64,000 nt of DNA. It comes from Acidovorax sp. 210-6 (lineage in GTDB: Bacteria > Pseudomonadota > Gammaproteobacteria > Burkholderiales > Burkholderiaceae_C). The notes under the pieces were generated by a model, which worked only from the letters and a program-made list of their open reading frames with translations, ran no database searches and was not told the origin of the DNA. Both the position numbers and the translations under genes were made by a program. The DNA lies in contig NZ_JAACJE010000001.1 of the NCBI RefSeq assembly GCF_010020825.1, forward strand, positions 310,001-374,000. Reading direction: 5' to 3'. This document shows positions 57,215 to 64,000 of this stretch, one piece after another. Each line of letters starts with the position of its first letter. Position 1 is the first letter of the stretch.

Positions 57215-57535
57215 ATGAACAAGATTCGCAAGGGCGATGAAGTGATCGTGCTGACTGGGCGCGACAAAGGCAAGCGTGGCACCGTCACGCTGCGCAAGGA
57301 TGACTCCCATCTGGTGGTGGAGGGCATCAACCTGGTCAAGAAGCACGTCAAGCCCAACCCCATGAAGGGTACGACCGGCGGCATCGTGGAAAAAGCCATG
57401 CCGATTCACCAGTCGAACGTGGCGATCTACAACGCCGCAACGGGCAAGGCAGACCGCGTGGGTATCAAGCTGCAGGCTGACGGTTCGCGCGTGCGCGTGT
57501 TCAAGTCCAGCGGTGCTGAAATCAAGACGGCCTAA
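57215..57535 (+). CDS. rplX: 50S ribosomal protein L24
   Basis: 106 residues with the KOW motif near the start ([18 protein letters not shown]). It initiates 50S assembly. It lies ten bases after rplN, with AAAGGA as ribosome site. Confidence 0.98.
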   Translation: MNKIRKGDEVIVLTGRDKGKRGTVTLRKDDSHLVVEGINLVKKHVKPNPMKGTTGGIVEKAMPIHQSNVAIYNAATGKADRVGIKLQADGSRVRVFKSSGAEIKTA

Positions 57536-57545
57536 GGGGTAAGAA

Positions 57546-58085
57546 ATGGCACGACTCCAACAACATTACCGCGAAAAAGTCGCACCCGAACTGATGAAGC
57601 AGTTCGGTTACACCTCGCCCATGCAGGTGCCCCGCCTGACCAAGATCACGCTCAACATGGGTGTGAGCGAGGCTGTCGCTGACAAGAAGGTCATGGACAA
57701 CGCAGTGGCGGACCTGACCAAGATCGCTGGTCAGAAGCCTGTGGTGACCAAGGCCAAGAAGGCTATCGCTGGTTTCAAGATCCGCGAAGGCCAGGCCATC
57801 GGTTGCATGGTGACCCTGCGCGGTGTGCGCATGTATGAATTCCTGGATCGTTTCGTCACCGTGGCTCTGCCCCGTGTGCGTGACTTCCGTGGCGTGTCTG
57901 GTCGCGCATTCGACGGCCGTGGCAACTACAACATCGGTGTCAAGGAACAGATCATTTTCCCTGAGATCGAGTACGACAAGGTTGATGCACTGCGTGGTCT
58001 CAACATCAGCATCACCACGACGGCCAAGACCGACGACGAGTGCAAGGCACTGCTCGCCGGCTTCCGTTTCCCGTTCAAGAACTGA
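57546..58085 (+). CDS. rplE: 50S ribosomal protein L5
   Basis: 179 residues, full length, with [20 protein letters not shown] and the C-terminal [20 protein letters not shown]. It binds 5S rRNA. It lies ten bases after rplX and eight before rpsN. Confidence 0.98.
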   Translation: MARLQQHYREKVAPELMKQFGYTSPMQVPRLTKITLNMGVSEAVADKKVMDNAVADLTKIAGQKPVVTKAKKAIAGFKIREGQAIGCMVTLRGVRMYEFLDRFVTVALPRVRDFRGVSGRAFDGRGNYNIGVKEQIIFPEIEYDKVDALRGLNISITTTAKTDDECKALLAGFRFPFKN

Positions 58086-58093
58086 GGCGGCGT

Positions 58094-58399
58094 ATGGCAA
58101 AAGCAGCTCTGATCCAGCGCGAACTCAAGCGCGCAAAACTGGCGGCAAAGTATGCAGCGAAATACGCTGAACTCAAGGCCGCAGCATCCGATGCAAAGCG
58201 CACCGATGAGGAGCGTGAGGCAGCCCGTCTGGGTCTGCAAAAACTCCCGCGCAACTCCAATCCCACGCGCCAACGCAACCGTTGCGAGATCACCGGTCGT
58301 CCGCGCGGCACGTTCCGCCAGTTCGGCCTGGGTCGCGCCAAGATCCGTGAACTGGCGTTTGCCGGTGACATCCCCGGTGTCACCAAGGCCAGCTGGTAA
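58094..58399 (+). CDS. rpsN: 30S ribosomal protein S14
   Basis: 101 residues, the long form without the four-cysteine zinc motif (only one Cys, in [11 protein letters not shown]). It ends [17 protein letters not shown]. The ATG at 58094 is the usual start; longer upstream codons overlap rplE. Confidence 0.98.
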   Translation: MAKAALIQRELKRAKLAAKYAAKYAELKAAASDAKRTDEEREAARLGLQKLPRNSNPTRQRNRCEITGRPRGTFRQFGLGRAKIRELAFAGDIPGVTKASW

Positions 58400-58419
58400 G
58401 CAGTCAGGAGAGATTGAAC

Positions 58420-58815
58420 ATGAGCATGAGTGATCCCATCGCTGACCTGCTGACCCGCATCCGCAACGCGCAGATGGTGTCCAAGGCCACAGTGTCGGTG
58501 CCCTCTTCCAAAGTGAAGGTGGCCATCGCCCAAGTGTTGAAGGACGAGGGTTACATCGACGGCTTCCAGGTGAAGACCGAAGGTGGCAAGTCTGAAATTG
58601 AAATTGCCCTGAAGTATTACGCTGGCCGTCCGGTCATTGAGCGTATTGAGCGCGTGAGCCGTCCTGGCCTGCGTGTGTACAAGGGCCATGACTCGATTCC
58701 GCAAGTCATGAACGGTCTGGGTGTGGCCATTGTGACCACCCCGAAGGGCGTGATGACTGATCGTAAGGCGCGCGCAACCGGTGTTGGTGGCGAAGTGCTT
58801 TGCTACGTGGCCTAA
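58420..58815 (+). CDS. rpsH: 30S ribosomal protein S8
   Basis: 131 residues, beginning [18 protein letters not shown] and ending [20 protein letters not shown]. In E. coli S8 is the translational repressor of the spc operon. AGGAGAG precedes the ATG at 58420; a TTG six bases earlier is less likely. Confidence 0.98.
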   Translation: MSMSDPIADLLTRIRNAQMVSKATVSVPSSKVKVAIAQVLKDEGYIDGFQVKTEGGKSEIEIALKYYAGRPVIERIERVSRPGLRVYKGHDSIPQVMNGLGVAIVTTPKGVMTDRKARATGVGGEVLCYVA

Positions 58816-58839
58816 CACGAGGCATGGAGGAAAACTGAA

Positions 58840-59373
58840 ATGTCCCGAGTAGGTAAGCAACCAGTGGCCATCCCCGCAGGTGTGGATGTGTCCATCAAAG
58901 AAGACCAGATCTCTGTGAAGGGTTCTGGCGGCACCTTGTCGCTGGCGCAGAACGTGCTGGTCAAGGTGTCCAACAGTGAAGGCAAGCTGACTTTCGCGCC
59001 GATCAATGAATCGCGCGAAGCCGATGCCATGAGTGGCACGTTCCGCCAGTTGGTGAACAACATGGTGGTGGGTGTGAGCAAGGGTTTCGAAAAGAAGCTC
59101 AGCCTGGTGGGTGTGGGTTACAAGGCCTCCGCTGCAGGTAACAAGCTCAATTTGGCAGTGGGTTTTTCCCATCCCGTCAACATTGAAATGCCCGCCGGCA
59201 TCACCGTTGCCACTCCGACGCCAACAGAAATCCTGATCAAGGGTGCCGATCGCCAGCGCGTGGGCCAAGTGGCCGCCGAGATTCGCGCGATCCGTCCTCC
59301 CGAGCCTTACAAGGGCAAGGGCATTCGCTATGCGGATGAAAAGATCACGATCAAAGAGACCAAGAAGAAGTAA
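58840..59373 (+). CDS. rplF: 50S ribosomal protein L6
   Basis: 177 residues. It opens [20 protein letters not shown] and carries the C-terminal signature [22 protein letters not shown] precedes the ATG. Confidence 0.98.
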   Translation: MSRVGKQPVAIPAGVDVSIKEDQISVKGSGGTLSLAQNVLVKVSNSEGKLTFAPINESREADAMSGTFRQLVNNMVVGVSKGFEKKLSLVGVGYKASAAGNKLNLAVGFSHPVNIEMPAGITVATPTPTEILIKGADRQRVGQVAAEIRAIRPPEPYKGKGIRYADEKITIKETKKK

Positions 59374-59384
59374 GGAGCTGCAAC

Positions 59385-59750
59385 ATGCTGAACAAAAAAG
59401 AGCAGCGTCTCCGCCGTGCACGCCAGACACGCATCCGCATTGCGCAGCAGGGCGTGGCGCGTCTGACGGTCAATCGCACGAATCTTCATATCTACGCTGC
59501 AGTCATCTCTGGCGACGGCAGCAAGGTGCTGGCCAGTGCTTCCACCGCCGAAGCCGAAATCCGCTCCTCCTTGGGTGGTTCGGGCAAGGGTGGCAACACG
59601 GCTGCAGCCCAGGTCATTGGCAAGCGTATTGCCGAGAAGGCCAAGGCAGCAGGCGTCGAGAAGGTGGCATTTGACCGTGCGGGCTTCGCCTACCACGGCC
59701 GCGTCAAGGCTTTGGCCGACGCTGCCCGCGAAGCAGGCCTGCAGTTCTAA
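59385..59750 (+). CDS. rplR: 50S ribosomal protein L18
   Basis: 121 residues with [19 protein letters not shown] at the basic N-terminus and the 5S-rRNA-binding core ([40 protein letters not shown]). It binds 5S rRNA with L5. It lies 11 bases after rplF. Confidence 0.98.
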   Translation: MLNKKEQRLRRARQTRIRIAQQGVARLTVNRTNLHIYAAVISGDGSKVLASASTAEAEIRSSLGGSGKGGNTAAAQVIGKRIAEKAKAAGVEKVAFDRAGFAYHGRVKALADAAREAGLQF

Positions 59751-59767
59751 GCGGATCGGAATACAAA

Positions 59768-60286
59768 ATGGCTAAATTTCAACCCCGAGTGCAAGACGAA
59801 GGTCGCGATGACGGCTTGCGCGAAAAGATGATTGCGGTCAACCGCGTCACCAAAGTCGTCAAGGGCGGTCGCATTCTTGGTTTCGCTGCACTGACGGTTG
59901 TTGGTGATGGCGATGGTCGCGTGGGCATGGGCAAGGGCAAATCCAAGGAAGTGCCTGCAGCCGTGCAGAAGGCGATGGAAGAAGCGCGTCGTAACATGGT
60001 CAAGGTGTCGCTGAAGAACGGCACGATCCACCACCAAGTGACTGGAAGCCACGGTGCAGCCTCGGTGATGATGGCGCCTGCCCCCAAGGGTACCGGCATC
60101 ATCGCTGGTGGCCCCATGCGCGCCGTGTTCGAAGTGATGGGTATGACCGACATCGTGGCAAAGAGCCATGGCTCGTCGAATCCCTACAACATGGTTCGCG
60201 CCACTTTTGACGCGTTGACCAAGTCCACCACGGCAGCAGAAGTGGCAGCCAAGCGCGGCAAGTCGGTCGAAGACCTTTTTGCCTGA
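59768..60286 (+). CDS. rpsE: 30S ribosomal protein S5
   Basis: 172 residues with the double-stranded-RNA-binding-like N-terminal domain ([40 protein letters not shown]) and the C-terminal [20 protein letters not shown]. It contributes to decoding accuracy. Confidence 0.98.
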   Translation: MAKFQPRVQDEGRDDGLREKMIAVNRVTKVVKGGRILGFAALTVVGDGDGRVGMGKGKSKEVPAAVQKAMEEARRNMVKVSLKNGTIHHQVTGSHGAASVMMAPAPKGTGIIAGGPMRAVFEVMGMTDIVAKSHGSSNPYNMVRATFDALTKSTTAAEVAAKRGKSVEDLFA

Positions 60287-60299
60287 CAGGAGAACCTAG

Positions 60300-60482
60300 A
60301 TGTCTACACAACAAACCATCAAGGTCCAACTGGTTCGCAGCCCCATCGGTACCAAAGAGTCCCACCGTGCCACTGTGCGTGGTCTGGGTCTGCGCAAGCT
60401 CAACAGTACCAGCGAACTGCAGGATACCCCTGCGGTGCGCGGCATGATCAACAAGATCAGCTACCTGGTCAAGATCCTCTGA
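60300..60482 (+). CDS. rpmD: 50S ribosomal protein L30
   Basis: 60 residues, full length, with [20 protein letters not shown] and [25 protein letters not shown] precedes the ATG. Confidence 0.98.
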   Translation: MSTQQTIKVQLVRSPIGTKESHRATVRGLGLRKLNSTSELQDTPAVRGMINKISYLVKIL

Positions 60483-60492
60483 AAGGTTCATG

Positions 60493-60924
60493 ATGGAACT
60501 CAATAGCATCAAGCCTGCAGAAGGTGCCAAGCACGCGAAGCGTCGCGTCGGTCGCGGTATCGGCTCGGGTCTGGGCAAGACCGCAGGTCGCGGTCACAAG
60601 GGCCAGAAATCCCGCGCTGGCGGTTATCACAAGGTGGGTTTCGAAGGCGGTCAAATGCCTTTGCAGCGCCGTCTGCCCAAGCGCGGCTTCAAGTCGCAGT
60701 CTCTGCGTTACAACGCAGAAGTGACGCTGGCAGACTTGTCCAAGCTGGGTCTGCCGGAAGTGGATCTGCTGGCTCTCAAGCAAGCCGGTCTGGTTGGCCA
60801 ACTCGCGAAGACCGTGAAAGTCATCAAGACGGGCACGATCTCGACACCGGTCAAGCTCAGTGGCATCGGTGCCACTGCGGGAGCCAAGGCAGCCATTGAG
60901 GCGGCCGGCGGTTCTCTGGCCTGA
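60493..60924 (+). CDS. rplO: 50S ribosomal protein L15
   Basis: 143 residues starting [20 protein letters not shown], with the Gly/Arg/Lys-rich N-terminal tail [12 protein letters not shown]. The second of two adjacent ATG codons (60490 and 60493) is chosen for spacing from AAAGG. Confidence 0.97.
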   Translation: MELNSIKPAEGAKHAKRRVGRGIGSGLGKTAGRGHKGQKSRAGGYHKVGFEGGQMPLQRRLPKRGFKSQSLRYNAEVTLADLSKLGLPEVDLLALKQAGLVGQLAKTVKVIKTGTISTPVKLSGIGATAGAKAAIEAAGGSLA

Positions 60925-60940
60925 TTTGGGGTAGCAATCC

Positions 60941-62254
60941 GTGGCAACGAGCGCAGCCTCCATTGCAAAAACGGGCAAGTACGGCGACCTGCGTCGCCGA
61001 CTGGTCTTTTTGCTGCTGGCACTGGTCGTCTATCGCATCGGGGCGCATATCCCTGTGCCGGGCATCGATCCTGAACAGCTGAAACAGCTGTTCAGTGGCC
61101 AGCAGGGCATTTTGAACCTGTTCAACATGTTCTCTGGTGGTGCGCTTTCGCGGTTTACCGTGTTTGCGCTGGGGATCATGCCGTACATCTCGGCATCGAT
61201 CATCATTCAATTGATGACCTATGCTGTTCCCACCTTCGAGCAATTGAAAAAAGAGGGTGAGGCAGGACGTCGCAAGATCACCCAGTACACCCGTTACGGC
61301 ACCCTGGGCTTGGCCATCTTCCAGTCGCTGGGAATTGCAGTGGCGCTGGAAAGCACGGCTGGTTTGGTGTTGTCGCCTGGTTTTGGTTTCCGTCTGACGA
61401 CCGTAGTCAGTCTGACTGCGGGCACCATGTTCCTGATGTGGCTCGGCGAGCAGATCACTGAGCGCGGTTTGGGTAACGGTATCTCTATCCTGATTTTTGC
61501 AGGTATTGCTGCCGGACTTCCCAGTGCAATCGGTGGTTTGCTGGAGTTGGTGCGCACGGGTGCCATGAGCATCGTTGCATCCATCTTCATCGTGCTCCTG
61601 GTGGGTTTGGTGACCTACTTCGTGGTGTTCGTGGAGCGTGGTCAGCGCAAGATTCTGGTGAATTACGCCAGACGCCAGGTAGGCAACAAGGTGTATGGTG
61701 GACAGTCGTCTCACCTGCCCCTGAAGTTGAACATGGCTGGTGTGATTCCTCCGATCTTTGCCTCGTCCATCATTCTGTTGCCCGCCACGGTGGTGAACTG
61801 GTTCAGTTCCGGTGACTCGATGCGCTGGCTCAAGGATATTTCCGGGGCACTGACGCCAGGACAGCCGGTGTATGTGATGTTCTATGCGGCTGCCATCATC
61901 TTCTTCTGCTTTTTCTATACGGCGCTGGTTTTCAACAGCCGGGAGACTGCAGACAACCTGAAGAAGAGCGGTGCATTCATCCCAGGCATTCGGCCAGGCG
62001 ATCAGACGGCCAAGTACATTGATAGAATCCTGCTCCGGCTGACCCTGATTGGTGCGATCTATATCACCCTGGTCTGTCTTCTGCCCGAGTTCTTGATCAT
62101 CAAGTACAACGTGCCGTTCTATTTCGGTGGTACGTCGCTGCTGATCTTGGTGGTGGTGACCATGGATTTCATGGCGCAGGTACAGAACTACATGATGTCC
62201 CAGCAATATGAGTCCTTGCTGAAGAAGGCAAACTTCAAGCCTGGTGGCTTGTGA
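60941..62254 (+). CDS. secY: Protein translocase subunit SecY
   Basis: A 437-residue channel protein of the Sec translocon with ten membrane segments. The plug and pore region ([20 protein letters not shown]), [20 protein letters not shown] and the cytoplasmic loop [20 protein letters not shown] are present. Translation starts at a GTG; GGGG lies about nine bases upstream. It follows rplO by 16 bases, as in other spc operons. Confidence 0.98.
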   Translation: MATSAASIAKTGKYGDLRRRLVFLLLALVVYRIGAHIPVPGIDPEQLKQLFSGQQGILNLFNMFSGGALSRFTVFALGIMPYISASIIIQLMTYAVPTFEQLKKEGEAGRRKITQYTRYGTLGLAIFQSLGIAVALESTAGLVLSPGFGFRLTTVVSLTAGTMFLMWLGEQITERGLGNGISILIFAGIAAGLPSAIGGLLELVRTGAMSIVASIFIVLLVGLVTYFVVFVERGQRKILVNYARRQVGNKVYGGQSSHLPLKLNMAGVIPPIFASSIILLPATVVNWFSSGDSMRWLKDISGALTPGQPVYVMFYAAAIIFFCFFYTALVFNSRETADNLKKSGAFIPGIRPGDQTAKYIDRILLRLTLIGAIYITLVCLLPEFLIIKYNVPFYFGGTSLLILVVVTMDFMAQVQNYMMSQQYESLLKKANFKPGGL

Positions 62255-62394
62255 GGGGTCCACTCAGCAATGACGGAGTGGTTTGGAGCACTTGGCAATC
62301 ACCAGTGCAAGTTGGTTTAGGCCCAGTAATCAATGGGTCAAAGTGTTTCAGGCAGAGCTTGCCCGAGCGCTAGATCTGGTTTTAGGAGAATGAA
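62255..62394 (+). other. secY-rpmJ spacer without infA
   Basis: The 140 bases contain no reading frame for initiation factor 1, which sits here in several other betaproteobacteria. A segment at 62291-62315 (CTTGGC, four bases, ACCAGTGCAAGTTGG) is nearly repeated in the rplN leader at 56802-56825. CCACT/AGTGG near 62261-62282 could form a small stem. TTAGGAGAATGAA supplies the rpmJ ribosome site. Confidence 0.6.
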
Positions 62395-62508
62395 ATGAGA
62401 GTTTCGGCTTCGGTCAAAAAAATCTGCCGCAACTGCAAGATCATCCGCCGCAAGGGTGTGGTGCGCGTGATCTGCACGGACCTGCGTCACAAGCAGCGTC
62501 AAGGTTGA
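62395..62508 (+). CDS. rpmJ: 50S ribosomal protein L36
   Basis: A 37-residue protein: [20 protein letters not shown], then [17 protein letters not shown]. The zinc ligands C11, C14, C27 and H32 are all present, so this is the zinc-binding form. AGGAG lies seven bases before the ATG. Confidence 0.97.
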   Translation: MRVSASVKKICRNCKIIRRKGVVRVICTDLRHKQRQG

Positions 62509-62532
62509 TCAGGAAAGTATTAGAGGACGCAA

Positions 62533-62898
62533 ATGGCACGTATCGCTGGTATCAATATTCCGCCGCATCAGCACGCTGAGATCGGTCTGACCGCTATCTA
62601 TGGCATCGGTCGCACCCGCGCACGCAAGATCTGCGAAGCTTGCGACATCGCATATTCGAAAAAGGTCAAGGATCTGACGGACGGCGATCTCGAAAAAATC
62701 CGCGACCAGATCGCTCAGTTCACCATTGAAGGTGACCTGCGCCGCGAAACCACCATGAACATTAAGCGACTGATGGACATCGGTTGCTACCGTGGTTTCC
62801 GTCATCGTCGTGGTCTGCCGGTGCGCGGACAGCGCACGCGCACCAACGCCCGCACCCGCAAGGGCCCGCGCAAGGGTGCTGCTGCTCTGAAGAAATAA
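62533..62898 (+). CDS. rpsM: 30S ribosomal protein S13
   Basis: 121 residues beginning [20 protein letters not shown] with the basic C-terminal tail ([18 protein letters not shown]). It sits in the 30S head and contacts tRNA. Start of the alpha-operon order rpsM-rpsK-rpsD. Confidence 0.98.
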   Translation: MARIAGINIPPHQHAEIGLTAIYGIGRTRARKICEACDIAYSKKVKDLTDGDLEKIRDQIAQFTIEGDLRRETTMNIKRLMDIGCYRGFRHRRGLPVRGQRTRTNARTRKGPRKGAAALKK

Positions 62899-62914
62899 AG
62901 ACTGAAAGAACGCT

Positions 62915-63319
62915 ATGGCTAAGTCTCCTGCCAATAACGCCGCACAGCGCGTGCGCAAGAAGGTTCGCAAGAACGTTTCGGACGGCATCGCCCACGTGCA
63001 TGCATCGTTCAACAACACCATCATCACCATCACGGATCGCCAGGGCAATGCATTGTCTTGGGCTTCTTCCGGTGGTCAGGGCTTCAAGGGCTCGCGCAAG
63101 TCGACGCCTTTTGCTGCCCAGGTGGCCTCTGAGATGGCTGGCCGTGCCGCCATGGAGCAGGGCATCAAGAACCTGGATGTCGAAATCAAGGGTCCCGGTC
63201 CCGGCCGTGAATCCTCGGTGCGCGCTCTGGGCGCGCTGGGTATCCGCATCACCTCGATCTCCGATGTGACGCCGGTTCCCCACAATGGCTGCCGCCCCCA
63301 AAAGCGTCGCCGTATCTGA
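62915..63319 (+). CDS. rpsK: 30S ribosomal protein S11
   Basis: 134 residues with [40 protein letters not shown] and the C-terminal [17 protein letters not shown]. It lies 16 bases after rpsM. Confidence 0.98.
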   Translation: MAKSPANNAAQRVRKKVRKNVSDGIAHVHASFNNTIITITDRQGNALSWASSGGQGFKGSRKSTPFAAQVASEMAGRAAMEQGIKNLDVEIKGPGPGRESSVRALGALGIRITSISDVTPVPHNGCRPQKRRRI

Positions 63320-63371
63320 TTTTTTCGAAGCCCACCGCCGCCTGCGAACGCTCACGCGACCCAGGCGGCTC

Positions 63372-63387
63372 CCGCAATGGTTTGCGG
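63372..63387 (+). promoter_or_regulatory. Hairpin before rpsD
   Basis: CCGCAA and TTGCGG form a 6-bp stem with loop TGGT, 25 bases before the rpsD start. It shares GCAA-TGGTTTGC with the rplN leader hairpin. A larger CCGCCTG/CAGGCGG stem lies just upstream (63339-63368). It is a candidate control element, for example for S4 autoregulation. Confidence 0.5.
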
Positions 63388-63411
63388 TAGTTGATATCAA
63401 AGGACACTCAA

Positions 63412-64000
63412 GTGGCACGTTACCTCGGCCCCAAGGCCAAACTCTCCCGCCGTGAAGGCACCGACCTGTTCCTCAAGAGCGCACGCCGCTCCATTGCAGA
63501 CAAGTGCAAGTTCGACTCCAAGCCCGGTCAACATGGCCGCACTTCGGGTGCGCGCACTTCCGACTACGGTCTGCAACTGCGTGAAAAGCAGAAGGTCAAG
63601 CGCATGTACGGCATCATGGAAAAGCAGTTCCGCCGTTACTTCGAAGAAGCTGACCGCCGCAAGGGCAACACCGGTGCCAACCTGCTCTCCCTGCTGGAGT
63701 GCCGCCTGGACAACGTCGTGTATCGCATGGGCTTCGGTTCTACCCGCGCCGAGGCGCGCCAGCTCGTGTCCCACAAGGCCATCACGGTCAATGGCGTGGC
63801 TGTCAACATTCCTTCCTACCTCGTGAAGGTGGGCGATGTGGTTGCCGTGCGCGAAAAGTCCAAGAAGCAGGCTCGCATCGTCGAAGCCTTGCAGCTGGCA
63901 CAGCAAGTGGGTATGCCTGCTTGGGTGGATGTCAATGCCGACAAGGCCGAGGGTGTGTTCAAGAAGGTACCGGATCGTGATGAATTCGGTTCCGACATCA
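63412..64000 (+). CDS. rpsD: 30S ribosomal protein S4, C-terminus cut by window edge
   Basis: About 196 codons of S4 run to the right edge without a stop. It starts at a GTG: (M)[19 protein letters not shown]. The S4 RNA-binding domain is visible in [20 protein letters not shown] and [20 protein letters not shown]. It has no zinc cysteines at the N-terminus. In E. coli S4 represses the alpha operon; rpoA and rplQ would be expected beyond the edge. Confidence 0.97.
   Translation, partial: MARYLGPKAKLSRREGTDLFLKSARRSIADKCKFDSKPGQHGRTSGARTSDYGLQLREKQKVKRMYGIMEKQFRRYFEEADRRKGNTGANLLSLLECRLDNVVYRMGFGSTRAEARQLVSHKAITVNGVAVNIPSYLVKVGDVVAVREKSKKQARIVEALQLAQQVGMPAWVDVNADKAEGVFKKVPDRDEFGSDI

Overview
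The window is a stretch of ordinary, GC-rich, densely packed bacterial chromosome. Gene content and order point to a betaproteobacterium of the Comamonadaceae (Acidovorax/Delftia-like): a trp operon containing a chorismate mutase gene, an rpe-gph pair, a glpSTPQV glycerol ABC transporter, a spc-type ribosomal operon with its own promoter, and two families of short dispersed palindromic repeats of a kind I associate with that family. The genus assignment is inference. I found no phage, insertion sequence, CRISPR array, rRNA or tRNA gene. No stretch longer than about 300 bases lacks a gene. The longest gap (42074-42360) is partly filled by a repeat.

Layout. 1-638: AT-rich 5' part of a membrane acyltransferase that runs off the left edge. 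670-9000: nitroreductase, kinase-like protein, UPF0149/SEC-C protein, a CACHE-HAMP diguanylate cyclase, pncC, pgpA, a MuiA-family protein, an Ala/Pro-rich exported protein and a Bax-inhibitor-1 protein. 9063-13834: a NhaR-like regulator, then a compact cassette of three periplasmic solute-binding proteins and one transmembrane diguanylate cyclase with no transporter. 13849-21192: thiL, YbdK-type ligase, antiporter, Gcr-type membrane protein, apaG, rpe and gph. 21194-23679: chemoreceptor and chalcone-isomerase-like protein. 23823-29259: trp operon (leader peptide with two Trp codons, trpE, chorismate mutase, trpG, RhtB exporter, trpD, small membrane protein, trpC). 29318-45434: ung, GAF-GGDEF protein, lipoprotein, DUF2975/HTH pair, TonB-like protein, queA, HD-GYP phosphodiesterase, recG, PAS-GGDEF-EAL protein, oxyR, dps, CYTH-CHAD protein and ubiA. 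45435-56652: proC, then the glycerol regulon (glpK and glpR leftward; glpS, glpT, glpP, glpQ, DUF2160 gene, glpV, glpD rightward). 56658-64000: ribosomal operon from rplN to a truncated rpsD, including secY and rpmJ.

How the genes work together. The trp genes convert chorismate to indole-glycerol phosphate, and the embedded chorismate mutase acts at the Trp versus Phe/Tyr branch point. The glp genes import glycerol, phosphorylate it and oxidise glycerol-3-phosphate under a DeoR-type repressor. Five c-di-GMP proteins lie within about 38 kb.

The most interesting observations are the binding-protein/cyclase cassette, the palindromic repeats that sit in frame inside pncC, thiL, gph and recG, the asymmetric glycerol transporter ATPases, the probable trp attenuator, and short motifs shared between leaders of the ribosomal operon.
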